64,000 bases of DNA from Hypericibacter adhaerens (GCF_008728835.1 NZ_CP042582.1:5563001-5627000), one strand, 5' to 3'. Shown: positions 1 through 8,306, counted from the first letter of the stretch. The notes: generated from the letters alone by a model not told the origin. Program-made: numbers and translations.

Positions 1-292
1 ACAAGCCGCGCGCGAGCCAGGCCTCGATCGCGGCCAGATCGCGGATGCCGCCGCCGAGCTGGCAGGGGCGGTTGGCGGCTTCGAGGATCGCCTCGACCGC
101 GGCGCCGTTGACCGCGCGGCCGGCGAAGGCGCCGTCGAGATCGACGATATGGATCCATTCGGCGCCGGAAGCGGCGAAGCGGCGCGCCTGGTCCGCCGGG
201 TCGGGGTTGAACACGGTCGCCTGCGCCATGTCGCCCTGGCGCAGCCGCACGCATTGCCCGTTCTTGAGATCGATCGCGGGGTAGAGGATCAC
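1..292 (-). CDS. hisA: HisA, phosphoribosylformimino-5-aminoimidazole carboxamide ribotide isomerase (N-terminal part)
   Basis: Only the first 97 codons are inside the window; the gene continues past position 1. The protein starts with the HisA signature [16 protein letters not shown], with the expected catalytic aspartate at residue 8, followed by the substrate-binding stretch around [14 protein letters not shown]. HisA is a TIM-barrel enzyme of histidine biosynthesis that opens the ribose ring of ProFAR. The start is a GTG codon at 290-292, chosen because it sits directly before the conserved beginning and has a GAGG stretch upstream. hisB and hisH lie upstream on the same strand, separated from hisA by a GNAT gene and a repeat element. 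Confidence 0.93.
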   Translation of the reverse strand, partial: MILYPAIDLKNGQCVRLRQGDMAQATVFNPDPADQARRFAASGAEWIHIVDLDGAFAGRAVNGAAVEAILEAANRPCQLGGGIRDLAAIEAWLARGL

Positions 293-375
293 CGGCGGCC
301 TCGAACTGTTTTTCTTTCCTCTACGCTAAAGCGAGCGCGAGGCCACATCGTCAAAGGTGGGCGCGTTCTCTCTTT

Positions 376-470
376 CGTCATCCTCGCGAAGGCGGGGATC
401 CATGAACAGCCGTCGAGCAAGACGGGGCAGAATCCTGCGTTCATGGATGCCGGCCTAAAGCCGGCATGAC
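376..470. repeat. Dispersed palindromic element, long-arm version
   Basis: This intergenic element has inverted arms built around GGATCCATGAAC and GTTCATGGATGCC, and ends with a second small hairpin (GCCGGC...GCCGGC). A close copy lies at 12377-12460, downstream of hslU. It shares the TCATCC...GCGAAGGC..GGATCCA core with the short palindromic elements elsewhere in the window. It fills most of the gap between the GNAT gene and hisA and could form a transcript hairpin there. Confidence 0.75.
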
Positions 471-557
471 AAAGAGGGCCAGCCCTCACTTCGACCTTGT
501 CTCCCGCTTCGCGAACGAAGAGGGAAGAGACAGGCTTTGTGATCTCGAGGCCCGAAC

Positions 558-1076
558 TCACACCAGATCCTTGTAGAAGAACAGACCTGCCACGCTCTTG
601 CCCTGGACCTTGGCGTAGTGCGGGTGCGTGCCCCAATGCACATAGCCCAGCGACTGATAGAGCTGGATCGCGGCCTCCTGGCTTTCGCGCACGTCGAGGT
701 TCAGCACCTGCGCGCCGATCTCGCGCGCGGCCTCCTCGACCGCGACCAGGATCGCCTTGGCGAGGCCGTGGCCGCGCGCCCAGGGCGCCACGAAATGCGT
801 CGTCATGGTCGCCCAATGGGCCTGGGCCTCGTTGTTCTTGCCGGGCCGCAGGAGCTGGGCCGAGCCGACGATGGTGTTGTCGAGCCGGCCGACGAAGAGC
901 CGCCGCTCCGGCACCAGCAGCACGCCCTTCCAATAGGCCTCCATCACCTCGCGCGTCGGCGGTGTCAGCCAGCCGAAACCGCCGCCGGCGCGGATGCCGT
1001 CCTCGGCCGCGTCGCAGAGATCGGCGAGATCCGTGCCAGAATATTTCTTGAGCAGCTCGACGGCGGTCTTGGCCAT
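558..1076 (-). CDS. GNAT-family N-acetyltransferase
   Basis: A 172-residue protein with a GNAT fold. The acetyl-CoA-binding motif A is visible as RGHGLAKAILVAVEE (about residues 95-110), followed by the C-terminal pattern LNLDVRESQEAAIQLYQSLGY typical of the family. GNAT enzymes transfer an acetyl group from acetyl-CoA to an amine; the substrate cannot be read from the sequence. The start at MAKTAVELLKKY was chosen over a longer upstream reading because the upstream residues look non-coding. The gene lies between hisH (89 bp upstream) and hisA on the same strand, so it may share the histidine transcript, although a role in histidine synthesis is not implied. Confidence 0.85.
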   Translation of the reverse strand: MAKTAVELLKKYSGTDLADLCDAAEDGIRAGGGFGWLTPPTREVMEAYWKGVLLVPERRLFVGRLDNTIVGSAQLLRPGKNNEAQAHWATMTTHFVAPWARGHGLAKAILVAVEEAAREIGAQVLNLDVRESQEAAIQLYQSLGYVHWGTHPHYAKVQGKSVAGLFFYKDLV

Positions 1077-1165
1077 GGCGATGTTCCCCGAAGGGGCTCC
1101 CGAGGGATACGATTCTCGTTCAGCGATTGGGCGTTCAGGGCCGATCCTGGGTCGCCGATCGTGAC

Positions 1166-1810
1166 TCAGGGTCTCCAGGCAAGGAAGTTGGCCAGAAGCT
1201 GGAGGCCCAAGGCCTGGCTCTTCTCCGGATGAAACTGGGTTCCCACCATATTCTCCCTTGCGACGGCGGCCGTCACCGGCCCGCCATAGTCGCAAAGGGC
1301 GAGCAGGTCGGCCGGGTTCTCGGCGGCCAGGTGATAGCTATGCACGAAATAGGCGTGCGATCCGGTGACAAGGCCGGCAAAAACCGGATGCGGCCGGAGA
1401 ATCTCCAGCTCGTTCCATCCCATATGGGGAACCTTGAGCCGCGTTCCATCGCGCCCGGCTCCCGGCTCGAGCAGCCGGACCTCGCCCGCGATCCAGCCCA
1501 GGCCCGGCGTCACGCCGAACTCGCGGCCCGCCGTCGCCATGAGCTGCATGCCGACACAGATGCCGAGGAAGGGCTTGGCCTGACGGCGCACGGCGTGCTC
1601 CAGACCCTCGAGCATGCCCGGCCGCGCCGCGAGGCCCGCCTTGCAGTCGGCGAAGGCGCCCACGCCCGGCAGCACGATATGGGTCGCCCGGTCGAGCGCG
1701 TCGGCCTCGGCCGACACCTCGATGCGGGCGCCGGCCGGCGCCGCGCGCTCCAACGCCTTGGCCGCCGATCGGAGGTTGCCCGAGCCGTAATCGACGATGA
1801 CCGCCTTCAC
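1166..1810 (-). CDS. hisH: HisH, glutamine amidotransferase subunit of imidazole glycerol phosphate synthase
   Basis: A class I glutamine amidotransferase of 214 residues, the usual HisH length. The nucleophile is Cys85 in [11 protein letters not shown], and the His/Glu pair is in [10 protein letters not shown] (about 194 and 196). HisH releases ammonia from glutamine and passes it to HisF, which makes imidazole glycerol phosphate; hisF is not in this window. The GTG start overlaps the hisB stop by four bases (GTGA), which indicates translational coupling. The N-terminus [15 protein letters not shown] is typical. Confidence 0.96.
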   Translation of the reverse strand: MKAVIVDYGSGNLRSAAKALERAAPAGARIEVSAEADALDRATHIVLPGVGAFADCKAGLAARPGMLEGLEHAVRRQAKPFLGICVGMQLMATAGREFGVTPGLGWIAGEVRLLEPGAGRDGTRLKVPHMGWNELEILRPHPVFAGLVTGSHAYFVHSYHLAAENPADLLALCDYGGPVTAAVARENMVGTQFHPEKSQALGLQLLANFLAWRP

Positions 1811-2409
1811 GTGAGCGAGCCGCCCAGCACGCCTTTGGTCGAGGGCACCTCGCCCGCCTTGCGCGGATCGATCGCGACCGCGGCCCGGAGCGCGCGCGCC
1901 AATCCCTTGAAGCAGCTCTCGACGATATGGTGGTTGTTCTCGCCGTAGAGATTCTCGATATGGAGCGTCAGGCCCGCATGCTGGGCGAAGGCCTGGAACC
2001 ACTCCTTGAAGAGCTCGGTATCCATCTCGCCCAGCTTCGGCTTCGAGAAATTCACCTTCCAGATGAGATAGGGCCGGTTCGAGGCGTCGAGCGCCACGCG
2101 CGTGAGCGTCTCGTCCATCGGCACCGTGGCCTCGCCCCAGCGCGCGATGCCGCGCCGCTCGCCCAGCGCCTTGGCGACCGCCTCGCCCAACACGATGCCG
2201 CTGTCCTCGGTGGTGTGGTGGAAATCGATATGGAGGTCGCCCTTGGCCTTCAGCGTGATGTCGATCAGGCTGTGGCGGGCGAGCTGGTCCAGCATATGAT
2301 CGAGGAAGCCGATGCCGGTCGAAATGTCCGACCGGCCCTGGCCGTCGAGGTCGATCTCGGCCTCGATCTGGGTTTCCTTGGTCTTGCGCGAGACGCTGGC
2401 GCGGCGCAT
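1807..2409 (-). CDS. hisB: HisB, imidazoleglycerol-phosphate dehydratase
   Basis: A 200-residue single-domain dehydratase without the histidinol phosphatase part found in enterobacterial HisB. The two manganese-binding motifs are clear: FHHTTEDSG (about residues 63-71) and [10 protein letters not shown] (about 156-165). It converts imidazole glycerol phosphate to imidazole acetol phosphate. A longer start (MPSLKEVGP...) is possible, but the AAGGAGGTGG ribosome binding site lies inside that extension just before the ATG at 2407-2409, which fixes the start at MRRASVSRK. First gene of the hisB-hisH group. Confidence 0.97.
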   Translation of the reverse strand: MRRASVSRKTKETQIEAEIDLDGQGRSDISTGIGFLDHMLDQLARHSLIDITLKAKGDLHIDFHHTTEDSGIVLGEAVAKALGERRGIARWGEATVPMDETLTRVALDASNRPYLIWKVNFSKPKLGEMDTELFKEWFQAFAQHAGLTLHIENLYGENNHHIVESCFKGLARALRAAVAIDPRKAGEVPSTKGVLGGSLT

Positions 2410-2795
2410 GGGCCCCACCTCCTTCAAGGATGGCAACGCGGGCTTGGCCGGGACCCTGGAGGGCGACCCGGCGCGGGCCGACTTTTAGCAGCAACCTCCC
2501 CGGGGTGCCAGCCCGCGGAACCCCGCCCGACCGGTCCCGGGCCGCACCCGGGAGAATGTCTTAACAGATTGACCGGCGGACCCATTTCAGGCCCGCCGGG
2601 TGGCGGCCCGTGGCAACGATCTGTCATCCGCGACGATCGCGCGCTTCTTCATGGGCTTCGGGTTGAACCGGCGGTGCCAGCCCTCACCTCTTGAAGCTCG
2701 ATGTGACGAAACCCTCGGGCCGCTGGCTCCGACCGCCCTCCCTGCGGGTGGCAGGCCCTCCCACCAGCCAGACTCGAAGCTCACGGAGGCACATC
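2410..2795. other. Intergenic region between divergent hisB and a small hypothetical gene
   Basis: This 386-bp gap separates hisB (minus strand) from the small gene at 2796 (plus strand), so it should hold both promoters. I see short GC-rich inverted stretches (for example around 2585-2610) but no convincing -35/-10 pair, RNA gene or reading frame with coding character. Confidence 0.4.
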
Positions 2796-3113
2796 ATGAG
2801 ACTTTCACCCACCCAGGTTCAGCGCATCCAGGTCGAGATGAACGCGGAGGCGATCCCTGAGCAGCATGCGATCACGCCCGATCTGCAGCGCACCTTCGGC
2901 GATCACACCTTCTTCCTCGATGGCGAGGGCCTCGCCATCGTCGAGGCCTCGGCCGAGGACAGCCATGTCGGCAACGTCGTCAAGGTGGCGCGCTGGGCCG
3001 ATGCCGACCACACCACGCTCAAGATCCAGACGCCGCAGCCGACGCCGCTCCAGGTCGAGCTCGACCGGGAGGACGATCAGGAAACGCCGGCGGCCCGTTG
3101 CTCGCGACGATAG
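2796..3113 (+). CDS. Small conserved-looking hypothetical protein
   Basis: A 105-residue soluble protein with an acidic body and no signal peptide or membrane segment. The start ATG is preceded by an ACGGAGG ribosome binding site at the right distance, and third-position GC is as high as in neighbouring genes. No family is recognised. The pattern TFFLDGEGLAIVE and the acidic run ELDREDDQE are its most distinctive parts. The last residues (AARCSRR) look atypical and the reading frame may end in DNA altered by a nearby rearrangement, because the sequence downstream (3114-4330) changes in base composition. Confidence 0.6.
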   Translation: MRLSPTQVQRIQVEMNAEAIPEQHAITPDLQRTFGDHTFFLDGEGLAIVEASAEDSHVGNVVKVARWADADHTTLKIQTPQPTPLQVELDREDDQETPAARCSRR

Positions 3114-3272
3114 GGAGCGGATAGCTTCACGGTCCCGGCAGTTTTCAGTTCAGGCTCGGTAATCATAAGGTCCGCATCCTGTACCCCCGGACTTAACTCG
3201 GGGTACAGGGCAGGTTGATCGAGGTAGCGAGGATAGCGACTCGGACGTTTCGCGAATCGGATTCGCCTCGCC

Positions 3273-3461
3273 TTAAGTGTTTTCTTTGTCCGGACGACGC
3301 ACGGTGATGATGCCCTTGGCCAGCGCGTCTCGGATTCCTGCCTCAATCAATGTGCGTGCTACATCAGAAGGCGTTTTTCCATACGCTCCGGTATCTGCAA
3401 GGTCTTGCAGATACTTATGGGTGATTGGCGGCAACCGAGGTTCAGTTTTTTTATTCGCCAT
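3273..3461 (-). CDS. Small ribbon-helix-helix-like DNA-binding protein
   Basis: A 62-residue protein. The segment RLPPI...THKYLQDLADTGAYGKTPSDVARTLIEAGIRDALAKGII fits a short strand followed by two helices as in Arc/MetJ-type ribbon-helix-helix proteins, which bind palindromic operators as dimers. The residues after it (TVRRPDKENT) are a charged tail. The start ATG at 3459-3461 follows a region containing a perfect 28-bp palindrome at 3489-3516, as expected for an autoregulated small repressor or antitoxin. No toxin gene is adjacent. The fold is inferred from the pattern, not from a search. Confidence 0.6.
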   Translation of the reverse strand: MANKKTEPRLPPITHKYLQDLADTGAYGKTPSDVARTLIEAGIRDALAKGIITVRRPDKENT

Positions 3462-3488
3462 CCCCGAATATTAACACGCCATCGCACT

Positions 3489-3516
3489 CAATTGGCGGCC
3501 AATTGGCCGCCAATTG
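3489..3516. promoter_or_regulatory. Perfect 28-bp palindrome, candidate operator
   Basis: The 28 bases read identically on both strands: the centre is CCAATTGG, flanked on each side by GGCGG/CCGCC and a further CAATTG. The unit AATTGG therefore occurs three times at 10-base spacing, about one helical turn. It lies 28 bp upstream of the start of the small ribbon-helix-helix-like gene, in its presumed promoter. Confidence 0.65.
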
Positions 3517-3567
3517 GCTGCCACAACGCCTTGACCGTAAGCGATGATTGACACAACATATGGGTGT

Positions 3568-3602
3568 AAAAAAGCCGGCGGGCAGTTGCCGCTGCCCGCC
3601 GG
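3568..3602 (-). terminator. Rho-independent terminator downstream of the YegP-like gene
   Basis: On the minus strand an 11-bp perfect stem (CCGGCGGGCAG paired with CTGCCCGCCGG) with a six-base loop is followed by six U residues (A3568-A3573 on the plus strand). It lies 34 bp beyond the stop of the YegP-like gene and is the clearest intrinsic terminator in the window. Confidence 0.85.
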
Positions 3603-3635
3603 TCACCGAATCTTCGCCTAGCTCAGAGGGGTCGT

Positions 3636-3806
3636 TCAGCTCTCATAGATCGGAGCGTTGGACGACCCCTTGTTGAGACTGATTCCGGCCAAACAATCGG
3701 CCTTGTTCACATAGCCTTCGCCAGAATCCGAAACGATTTGGCCGTTCCCAGCCTTCAGACGCCAGCGCCAGTAGCCTTGGGAGTCACGGTATAGTTGGTA
3801 GTACAT
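3636..3806 (-). CDS. YegP-like DUF1508 domain protein
   Basis: A 56-residue protein with one copy of the DUF1508/YegP motif: YQLYRDSQGYWRWRLKAGNG, then IVSDSGEGYVNKADCLAGI. Known members have one or two such beta-alpha units and no firm function. The start at 3804-3806 is set by an AAAGGAG ribosome binding site; reading further upstream gives residues that do not look like this family. The ribosome binding site overlaps the beginning of the divergent gene at 3821. A strong terminator follows at 3568-3602, so it is probably a single-gene unit. Confidence 0.85.
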   Translation of the reverse strand: MYYQLYRDSQGYWRWRLKAGNGQIVSDSGEGYVNKADCLAGISLNKGSSNAPIYES

Positions 3807-3820
3807 GTTGGTAGGCTCCT

Positions 3821-4078
3821 TTGAGGGATAGGGAACATAGGACGTTCCTAATCCGCTACACCTACGGCGGTGCAGAGTGGGGCCTAGAGCTTCCAGCTCG
3901 GAGCCTTGAGGATGCGAAAGCCAGGCTTGAGCGCCTATCCTACGCAACCATAGACGGTGAACTGGTATTAACGCTTCCGGCCGCCATTGGTCCGCTTGCC
4001 GCGGTAATCGCCAAAATCCGGAACGCCCTTCAAGCTGCCTTGCCTCCAAAACGGCGGAGAGCACGACGCGGTTATTGA
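3821..4078 (+). CDS. Small hypothetical protein, divergent from the YegP-like gene
   Basis: An 85-residue frame beginning at a TTG codon. The core (FLIRYTYGGAEWGLELPARSLEDAKARLERLSYATIDGELVLTLPA) has alternating hydrophobic strands and an amphipathic helix and looks like a real protein; I have an unverified impression of similar short alphaproteobacterial proteins. No better start exists, since a stop lies just upstream in frame and no Shine-Dalgarno sequence is visible, so the gene may be 5'-truncated. The C-terminal tail is very basic (KRRRARRGY). Confidence 0.5.
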   Translation: MRDREHRTFLIRYTYGGAEWGLELPARSLEDAKARLERLSYATIDGELVLTLPAAIGPLAAVIAKIRNALQAALPPKRRRARRGY

Positions 4079-4177
4079 ATTGGTACAATCCGAACGTGTC
4101 AATAGCTGGGTTGTCCCCATTTTCCCCACACAATTACTAGTAGCTAGCCCGATATCTATCAGGCACAGGTTTTTCTG

Positions 4178-4194
4178 CTATACCTATGGTATAG
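4178..4194. promoter_or_regulatory. 17-bp inverted repeat, operator-like
   Basis: CTATACC-TAT-GGTATAG, seven-base perfect arms with a three-base centre, in AT-rich DNA downstream of the small gene at 3821 and upstream of the DnaA boxes. It resembles binding sites of dimeric helix-turn-helix repressors, but no matching regulator gene is next to it. Confidence 0.5.
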
Positions 4195-4206
4195 TAGAGT
4201 AATTTT

Positions 4207-4222
4207 CAGAAAAAATTTTCTG
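4207..4222. repeat. AT-rich 16-bp inverted repeat
   Basis: CAGAAAA-AA-TTTTCTG, perfect seven-base arms, 12 bp after the 17-bp inverted repeat. The AATTTTC half also occurs as a direct repeat at 4201 and 4214. It could be a protein-binding site or part of an easily melted region next to the DnaA boxes. Confidence 0.45.
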
Positions 4223-4254
4223 CCGCAGTCTAAGATTCAGCGCGCATTTAAAAG

Positions 4255-4272
4255 TTATCCACATTATTCACA
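4255..4272 (+). promoter_or_regulatory. Two abutting consensus DnaA boxes
   Basis: TTATCCACA (4255-4263) is directly followed by TTATTCACA (4264-4272); both match the DnaA box consensus TTATNCACA exactly and have the same direction. They lie in the AT-rich gap between the small gene at 3821 and the 3' end of serA. Three GANTC sites (AAGATTC, GAGTC, TGATTC) are within 60 bp. The site is about 25 kb from the putative oriC, so it may be a DnaA-binding reservoir or a remnant of an accessory replicon. Confidence 0.65.
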
Positions 4273-4348
4273 ATAACGCACTTCTAGAGTCAGGATTGAT
4301 TCTGACCCGAATAGTGATTTTGAGAGACGCAACCCTTCCGCTGCTTGC

Positions 4349-5926
4349 CTAGAACGCCAGCGCCGTCGCCTGCACCACGTCGGGGATCTCGCGGATGCGG
4401 GCGAGGAGGGCGTCGCTCAAGGGCTCGTCCACTTCGATGAGGGCGATCGCGTCCTCGCCGGGCGCGCGGCGGCCGAGATGGAAGGTCGCGATATTGACGC
4501 CTTCGGTGCCGAGCAGCGTGCCGAGGCGGCCGATGAAGCCAGGCTTGTCGCGGTTGGTCACATAGAGCATGTGCCTTCCGAGCTCGGCCTCGACGGCGAT
4601 GCCCTTGATCTGCACGAGGCGCGGCTTGTCGCCGCCGAAGAGCGTGCCGGCCACGTCGCGGCTCTGGCGGTCGGTGGTGACAGTGAGCCGGATCAGCGTC
4701 TGGTAGTCGCTGGGCCGGCTGTGCTTGACCTCGCTCACCTCGATATTGCGCTCGCGCGCGATCACGGGCGCATTGACCATGTTGACGCTGTCGAGCAGCG
4801 GCCCCAGCAGGCCCGCCAGCGCCACCGCCGTCAGCGGCCGGGTGTTGAGTTCGGCCGCCTGGCCCTCATATTCGATCGTGATCGCCTTCAGCCCTGAACG
4901 CGTGAGCTGGCCCGCGAAGGAGCCGAGCTGCTGCGCCAGCTTCATATAGGGCCTGAGCTTGGGCGCCTCCTCGGCCGTGACCGAGGGCATGTTGAGCGCG
5001 TTGGTGACGGCGCCGGTCAGAAGGAAATCGGCCATCTGCTCGGCCACCTGGAGCGCCACCTTTTCCTGCGCTTCGGCCGTCGAGGCGCCCAGATGCGGCG
5101 TCGCCACCAGCTTGTCGGAGCCGAAGAGCTGATTGCTCTTGGCGGGCTCGACCGCGAACACGTCGAGCGCGACACCGGCGATCTGGCCCGAGGCCAGGCC
5201 CGCCTTCAGATCCTCCTCCACCACCAGTTCGCCGCGCGCGCAATTGATGATACGCACGCCGGGTTTCATCCTGGCGATGGCGGCGGCGTTGATCATATGC
5301 CGCGTGCCGTCGGTCAGCGGCGTGTGCAGCGTGATGAAATCGGCACGGGCGAAGAGCTGGTCGAGCTCGACCTTCTCGACATTGAGATCCCGGGCGCGGT
5401 CGTCGGAGAGGAAGGGATCGAAGGCGATCACCTTCATCTTCAACCCGTGGGCGCGGTCGGCCACGATCGAGCCGATATTGCCGCAGCCGACGATGCCCAG
5501 CACCTTGCCCATCAGCTCGACGCCGACGAAGCGCGACTTCTCCCATTTGCCGGCCTGGGTCGACTGGTCGGCGGCCGGGATCTGGCGCGCGAGGGCGAAC
5601 ATCATGGCGATCGCATGCTCGGCCGTGGTGACCGAGTTGCCGTGCGGCGTGTTCATCACCACGATGCCGCGCTGGGTCGCGGCCGGCACGTCGATATTGT
5701 CGACGCCGATGCCGGCGCGGCCGATCACCTTGAGCGTCTTCGCCGCGGCGATGATCTTGGCGGTCGCCTTGGTGGCCGAGCGCACGGCGAGCCCGTCATA
5801 ATCGGCGATGATCGATTCGAGATCGGCGGGCGTAAGCCCCACCTTCACGTCGGCTTCGATGCCGCGCTCGCGGAAGATCTCGGCGGCGCGCGGGCTCAGA
5901 TCGTCGGCAATCAGTACGCGGGTCAT
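4349..5926 (-). CDS. serA: SerA, D-3-phosphoglycerate dehydrogenase (long, ACT-containing form)
   Basis: A 525-residue protein, the length of the type I (long) enzyme with an intervening domain and a C-terminal ACT domain. The NAD-binding motif GIVGCGNIGSIVADRA is at about 144-159. The catalytic Arg231 (NCARGE), Glu260 (FAVEPA) and His278 (TPHLGAS) are present. It oxidises 3-phosphoglycerate to 3-phosphohydroxypyruvate, the first step of serine synthesis. The ACT domain (about 450-525) usually senses serine. The ATG at 5926 follows a GAGGCAG ribosome binding site. serC ends 36 bp upstream on the same strand, so the two are likely cotranscribed. Confidence 0.97.
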   Translation of the reverse strand: MTRVLIADDLSPRAAEIFRERGIEADVKVGLTPADLESIIADYDGLAVRSATKATAKIIAAAKTLKVIGRAGIGVDNIDVPAATQRGIVVMNTPHGNSVTTAEHAIAMMFALARQIPAADQSTQAGKWEKSRFVGVELMGKVLGIVGCGNIGSIVADRAHGLKMKVIAFDPFLSDDRARDLNVEKVELDQLFARADFITLHTPLTDGTRHMINAAAIARMKPGVRIINCARGELVVEEDLKAGLASGQIAGVALDVFAVEPAKSNQLFGSDKLVATPHLGASTAEAQEKVALQVAEQMADFLLTGAVTNALNMPSVTAEEAPKLRPYMKLAQQLGSFAGQLTRSGLKAITIEYEGQAAELNTRPLTAVALAGLLGPLLDSVNMVNAPVIARERNIEVSEVKHSRPSDYQTLIRLTVTTDRQSRDVAGTLFGGDKPRLVQIKGIAVEAELGRHMLYVTNRDKPGFIGRLGTLLGTEGVNIATFHLGRRAPGEDAIALIEVDEPLSDALLARIREIPDVVQATALAF

Positions 5927-5962
5927 GATGCTGCCTCGCGGGATCGAAAAAGAGGTGGAGGC

Positions 5963-7150
5963 TCAGTGCGCTTCGGCGCGCAAGCTGGCATAGGCCCAGT
6001 CGAGCCAGGGGAAGAGCGCGTCGAGGTCGGCGGTCTCGACCGTGGCGCCGGCCCAGATGCGCAGGCCCGACGGCGCGTCGCGATAGGCGCCGATATCATA
6101 GGCGGCACCCTCGGCTTCGAGCTTGTCGGCGAGCGCCTTCGCGGTCTTGGCCTGCTGCTCGGCCTCGAGCTCCCAGAACCAGGGATCGACCAGCCGCAGG
6201 CAGACCGAGGTGGGCGAGCGCGTGGCCGGATCCTCGGCCAGGAAATCGACCCAGTCGCTGCGCTCGACCCAGCGCGCGATCGCGTTGAAGTTGGCCTGGG
6301 TGCGGACCATCAGCGCCTTGAGGCCGCCGACCTGCTCGGCCCATTTCAGGGAATCGATCGCGTCCTCGGTCGCGAGCAGCGAGGGCGTGTTGATGGTGTC
6401 GCCCTTGAAGAGCCCCTCGTTGAGCTTGCCCTTCGATGTCATCTGGAAAATCTTCGGCAGCGGCCAGGCGGGCTTGTGGCTTTCGAGCCGCGCCACGGCG
6501 CGCGGGCTCACCACCAGCATCCCGTGCGCCGCCTCGCCGCCCAGCACCTTCTGCCAGGACCAGGTCACGACATCGAGCTTCTCCCAGGGCAGCTCCATGG
6601 CGAAGACGGCCGAGGTCGCGTCGCAGATGACGAGCCCCTCATGGGTCGCCGGGATCCAGTTGCCGTCGGGCACGCGCACGCCCGAGGTGGTGCCGTTCCA
6701 GGTGAAGACGACGTCGCGCGCGAAATCGACGGTGCGCAGATCGGGCAGCCGGCCGTAGGGCGCCTCGAGCTTGCGCACATCGGTCAGCTTCAGCTGCTGC
6801 ACCACATCGGTCAGCCAGCCCTTGCCGAAGCTTTCCCAGGCCAGCATGTCGACGCCGCGCGCGCCCAGCAGCGACCAGAGCGCCATCTCGACCGCGCCCG
6901 TGTCGGAGCCCGGCACGATGGCGATCCGGTACTCCTTGGGGATGCCGAGGAGCGCGCGGCTGCGGTCGAGCACCTCGGCGAGCTTGGCCTTGCCGGCCTT
7001 GGCCCGGTGCGAGCGGCCGAGACAGGCTTGGCTCAGCGCCGCCACCGACCAGCCCGGCCGTTTGGCGCAGGGACCCGAGGAGAAATGCGGGCGCTGCGGC
7101 AGGCGGGCGGGCTTCGCAAGGGCGGATGTGGCAGCCGGGGCGGTCGTCAT
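5963..7150 (-). CDS. serC: SerC, phosphoserine aminotransferase
   Basis: A 395-residue class V aminotransferase. The PLP-binding lysine is Lys201 in [11 protein letters not shown], and the N-terminal region has the substrate-binding [12 protein letters not shown] motif typical of the alphaproteobacterial/archaeal-like SerC group. It converts 3-phosphohydroxypyruvate and glutamate to phosphoserine; the same enzyme often serves pyridoxal phosphate synthesis. It lies between serB (upstream) and serA (downstream), all on the minus strand, so the whole serine pathway is together here. Confidence 0.96.
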   Translation of the reverse strand: MTTAPAATSALAKPARLPQRPHFSSGPCAKRPGWSVAALSQACLGRSHRAKAGKAKLAEVLDRSRALLGIPKEYRIAIVPGSDTGAVEMALWSLLGARGVDMLAWESFGKGWLTDVVQQLKLTDVRKLEAPYGRLPDLRTVDFARDVVFTWNGTTSGVRVPDGNWIPATHEGLVICDATSAVFAMELPWEKLDVVTWSWQKVLGGEAAHGMLVVSPRAVARLESHKPAWPLPKIFQMTSKGKLNEGLFKGDTINTPSLLATEDAIDSLKWAEQVGGLKALMVRTQANFNAIARWVERSDWVDFLAEDPATRSPTSVCLRLVDPWFWELEAEQQAKTAKALADKLEAEGAAYDIGAYRDAPSGLRIWAGATVETADLDALFPWLDWAYASLRAEAH

Positions 7151-7269
7151 GGCCAGGCCTGTGATCCTCTCGTTCCGGGACGGCGGCGCGCGGGCGGCAT
7201 CGCCGGCGAAACCCTCGTCCGCAAAATCAGGGGGAGCGAGAGTAACGCATCCCTCCGATCTGCAAAGCG

Positions 7270-8163
7270 CTACTCGCGGAATTCATTCGCATGGTAGCCC
7301 TGCAGATAGAGCAGCCCGGTGAGGTCGGCATGATCAAGGCGGAATTTCGCCGCAGCGGCGACCGCGGGCTTGCCGCGGAAGGCGACGCCGAGGCCGGCCG
7401 CCAGCAGCATAGGAATGTCGTTGGCACCGTCTCCCACCGCCGCGGCCTCGCCGGCACCGATGCCGCGCGCATCGGCGATCTCCAGCAGTGAAGATTTTTT
7501 CGCGGCAGGATCGAGAATGGGCTCGGTGACGCGGCCGGCGAGCGTCCCGCCTTCGATCACGAGATGGTTGGCGCGATCCTCGTCCATGCCGACAAGTTCG
7601 GCGGCAAGGCGCGTGAAGCGGTCGAAGCCGCCGGAGACGAGCGCGGTATAGGCGCCATGAGCGCGCATGGTCTGCACCAGCGCCCGCGCGCCCGGCGTCG
7701 GCTCGATGAGATCGGCGACGCGATCGAGCAGCGAGGCGGACAGGCCCTTCAGCAGCGCCACGCGCTCGCGCAGCGACTGCGCGAAATCGATTTCACCGCG
7801 CATCGAGCGCTCGGTGATGGGGATGATGCGGGGACCCAGCCCCGTCATCGCCGCCAGCTCGTTCAGGAGCTCGCGCGTGATGATGGTCGATTCCATGTCG
7901 GCGACGAGCAGCTTCTTGCGCCGGTTCTGAGCCGGTTGGGCGGCGAGATCGAAGGCCGACCCCGCGAACCGCGACCGCAAGGCGCGCTCCGCGACGGCCG
8001 GATCGGCGCCCTCGAACCGCAGGTCGAAGGCCTGGCCCGGCGCCAGCCAGTCGACGGCGTCCGGCGTGGCATTGATCTCGCGCAGCCCCTCGCGCGCGGC
8101 GGCCAGCGCCTCGTCGGCGAGGCCGCCTGGCGCGGCGGCGATGAGGGTCAGGACGGAGGGCAA
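7270..8163 (-). CDS. serB: SerB, phosphoserine phosphatase
   Basis: A 297-residue HAD-superfamily phosphatase with an N-terminal ACT-like region (about 1-80). The HAD motif I is [11 protein letters not shown] (Asp89-Met-Glu91), motif II/III lie around [10 protein letters not shown], and motif IV is [11 protein letters not shown]. The second acidic residue of motif I is Glu rather than the usual Asp of DxDST. The protein is otherwise colinear with SerB, which removes phosphate from phosphoserine. The only start near the conserved beginning (PSVLTLIAA) is TTG at 8161-8163. It is followed by serC and serA. Confidence 0.93.
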   Translation of the reverse strand: MPSVLTLIAAAPGGLADEALAAAREGLREINATPDAVDWLAPGQAFDLRFEGADPAVAERALRSRFAGSAFDLAAQPAQNRRKKLLVADMESTIITRELLNELAAMTGLGPRIIPITERSMRGEIDFAQSLRERVALLKGLSASLLDRVADLIEPTPGARALVQTMRAHGAYTALVSGGFDRFTRLAAELVGMDEDRANHLVIEGGTLAGRVTEPILDPAAKKSSLLEIADARGIGAGEAAAVGDGANDIPMLLAAGLGVAFRGKPAVAAAAKFRLDHADLTGLLYLQGYHANEFRE

Positions 8164-8223
8164 GAGAGGCTCGCTTTCTGAATCACGGTCGTTCCGTAGT
8201 TCCCTCCGTCACCCCCGCCCATT

Positions 8224-8306
8224 CGTCACCCCCGCGAAAGCGGGGGGTCCACGTCAAAGCCCGGTGACCTGGATCAGGATGGATCCCCGCTTTCGCGGGG
8301 ATGACG
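8224..8306. repeat. Dispersed palindromic element (copy beside serB)
   Basis: The outer arms CCCCCGCGAAAGCGGGGG and GATCCCCGCTTTCGCGGGGATG flank an inner segment containing AAAGCCCGGTGACCTGGATC. An almost identical 81-bp copy in the opposite orientation is at 20503-20583. Each arm is itself a hairpin. It lies between serB and the DUF6471 gene. Confidence 0.85.
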
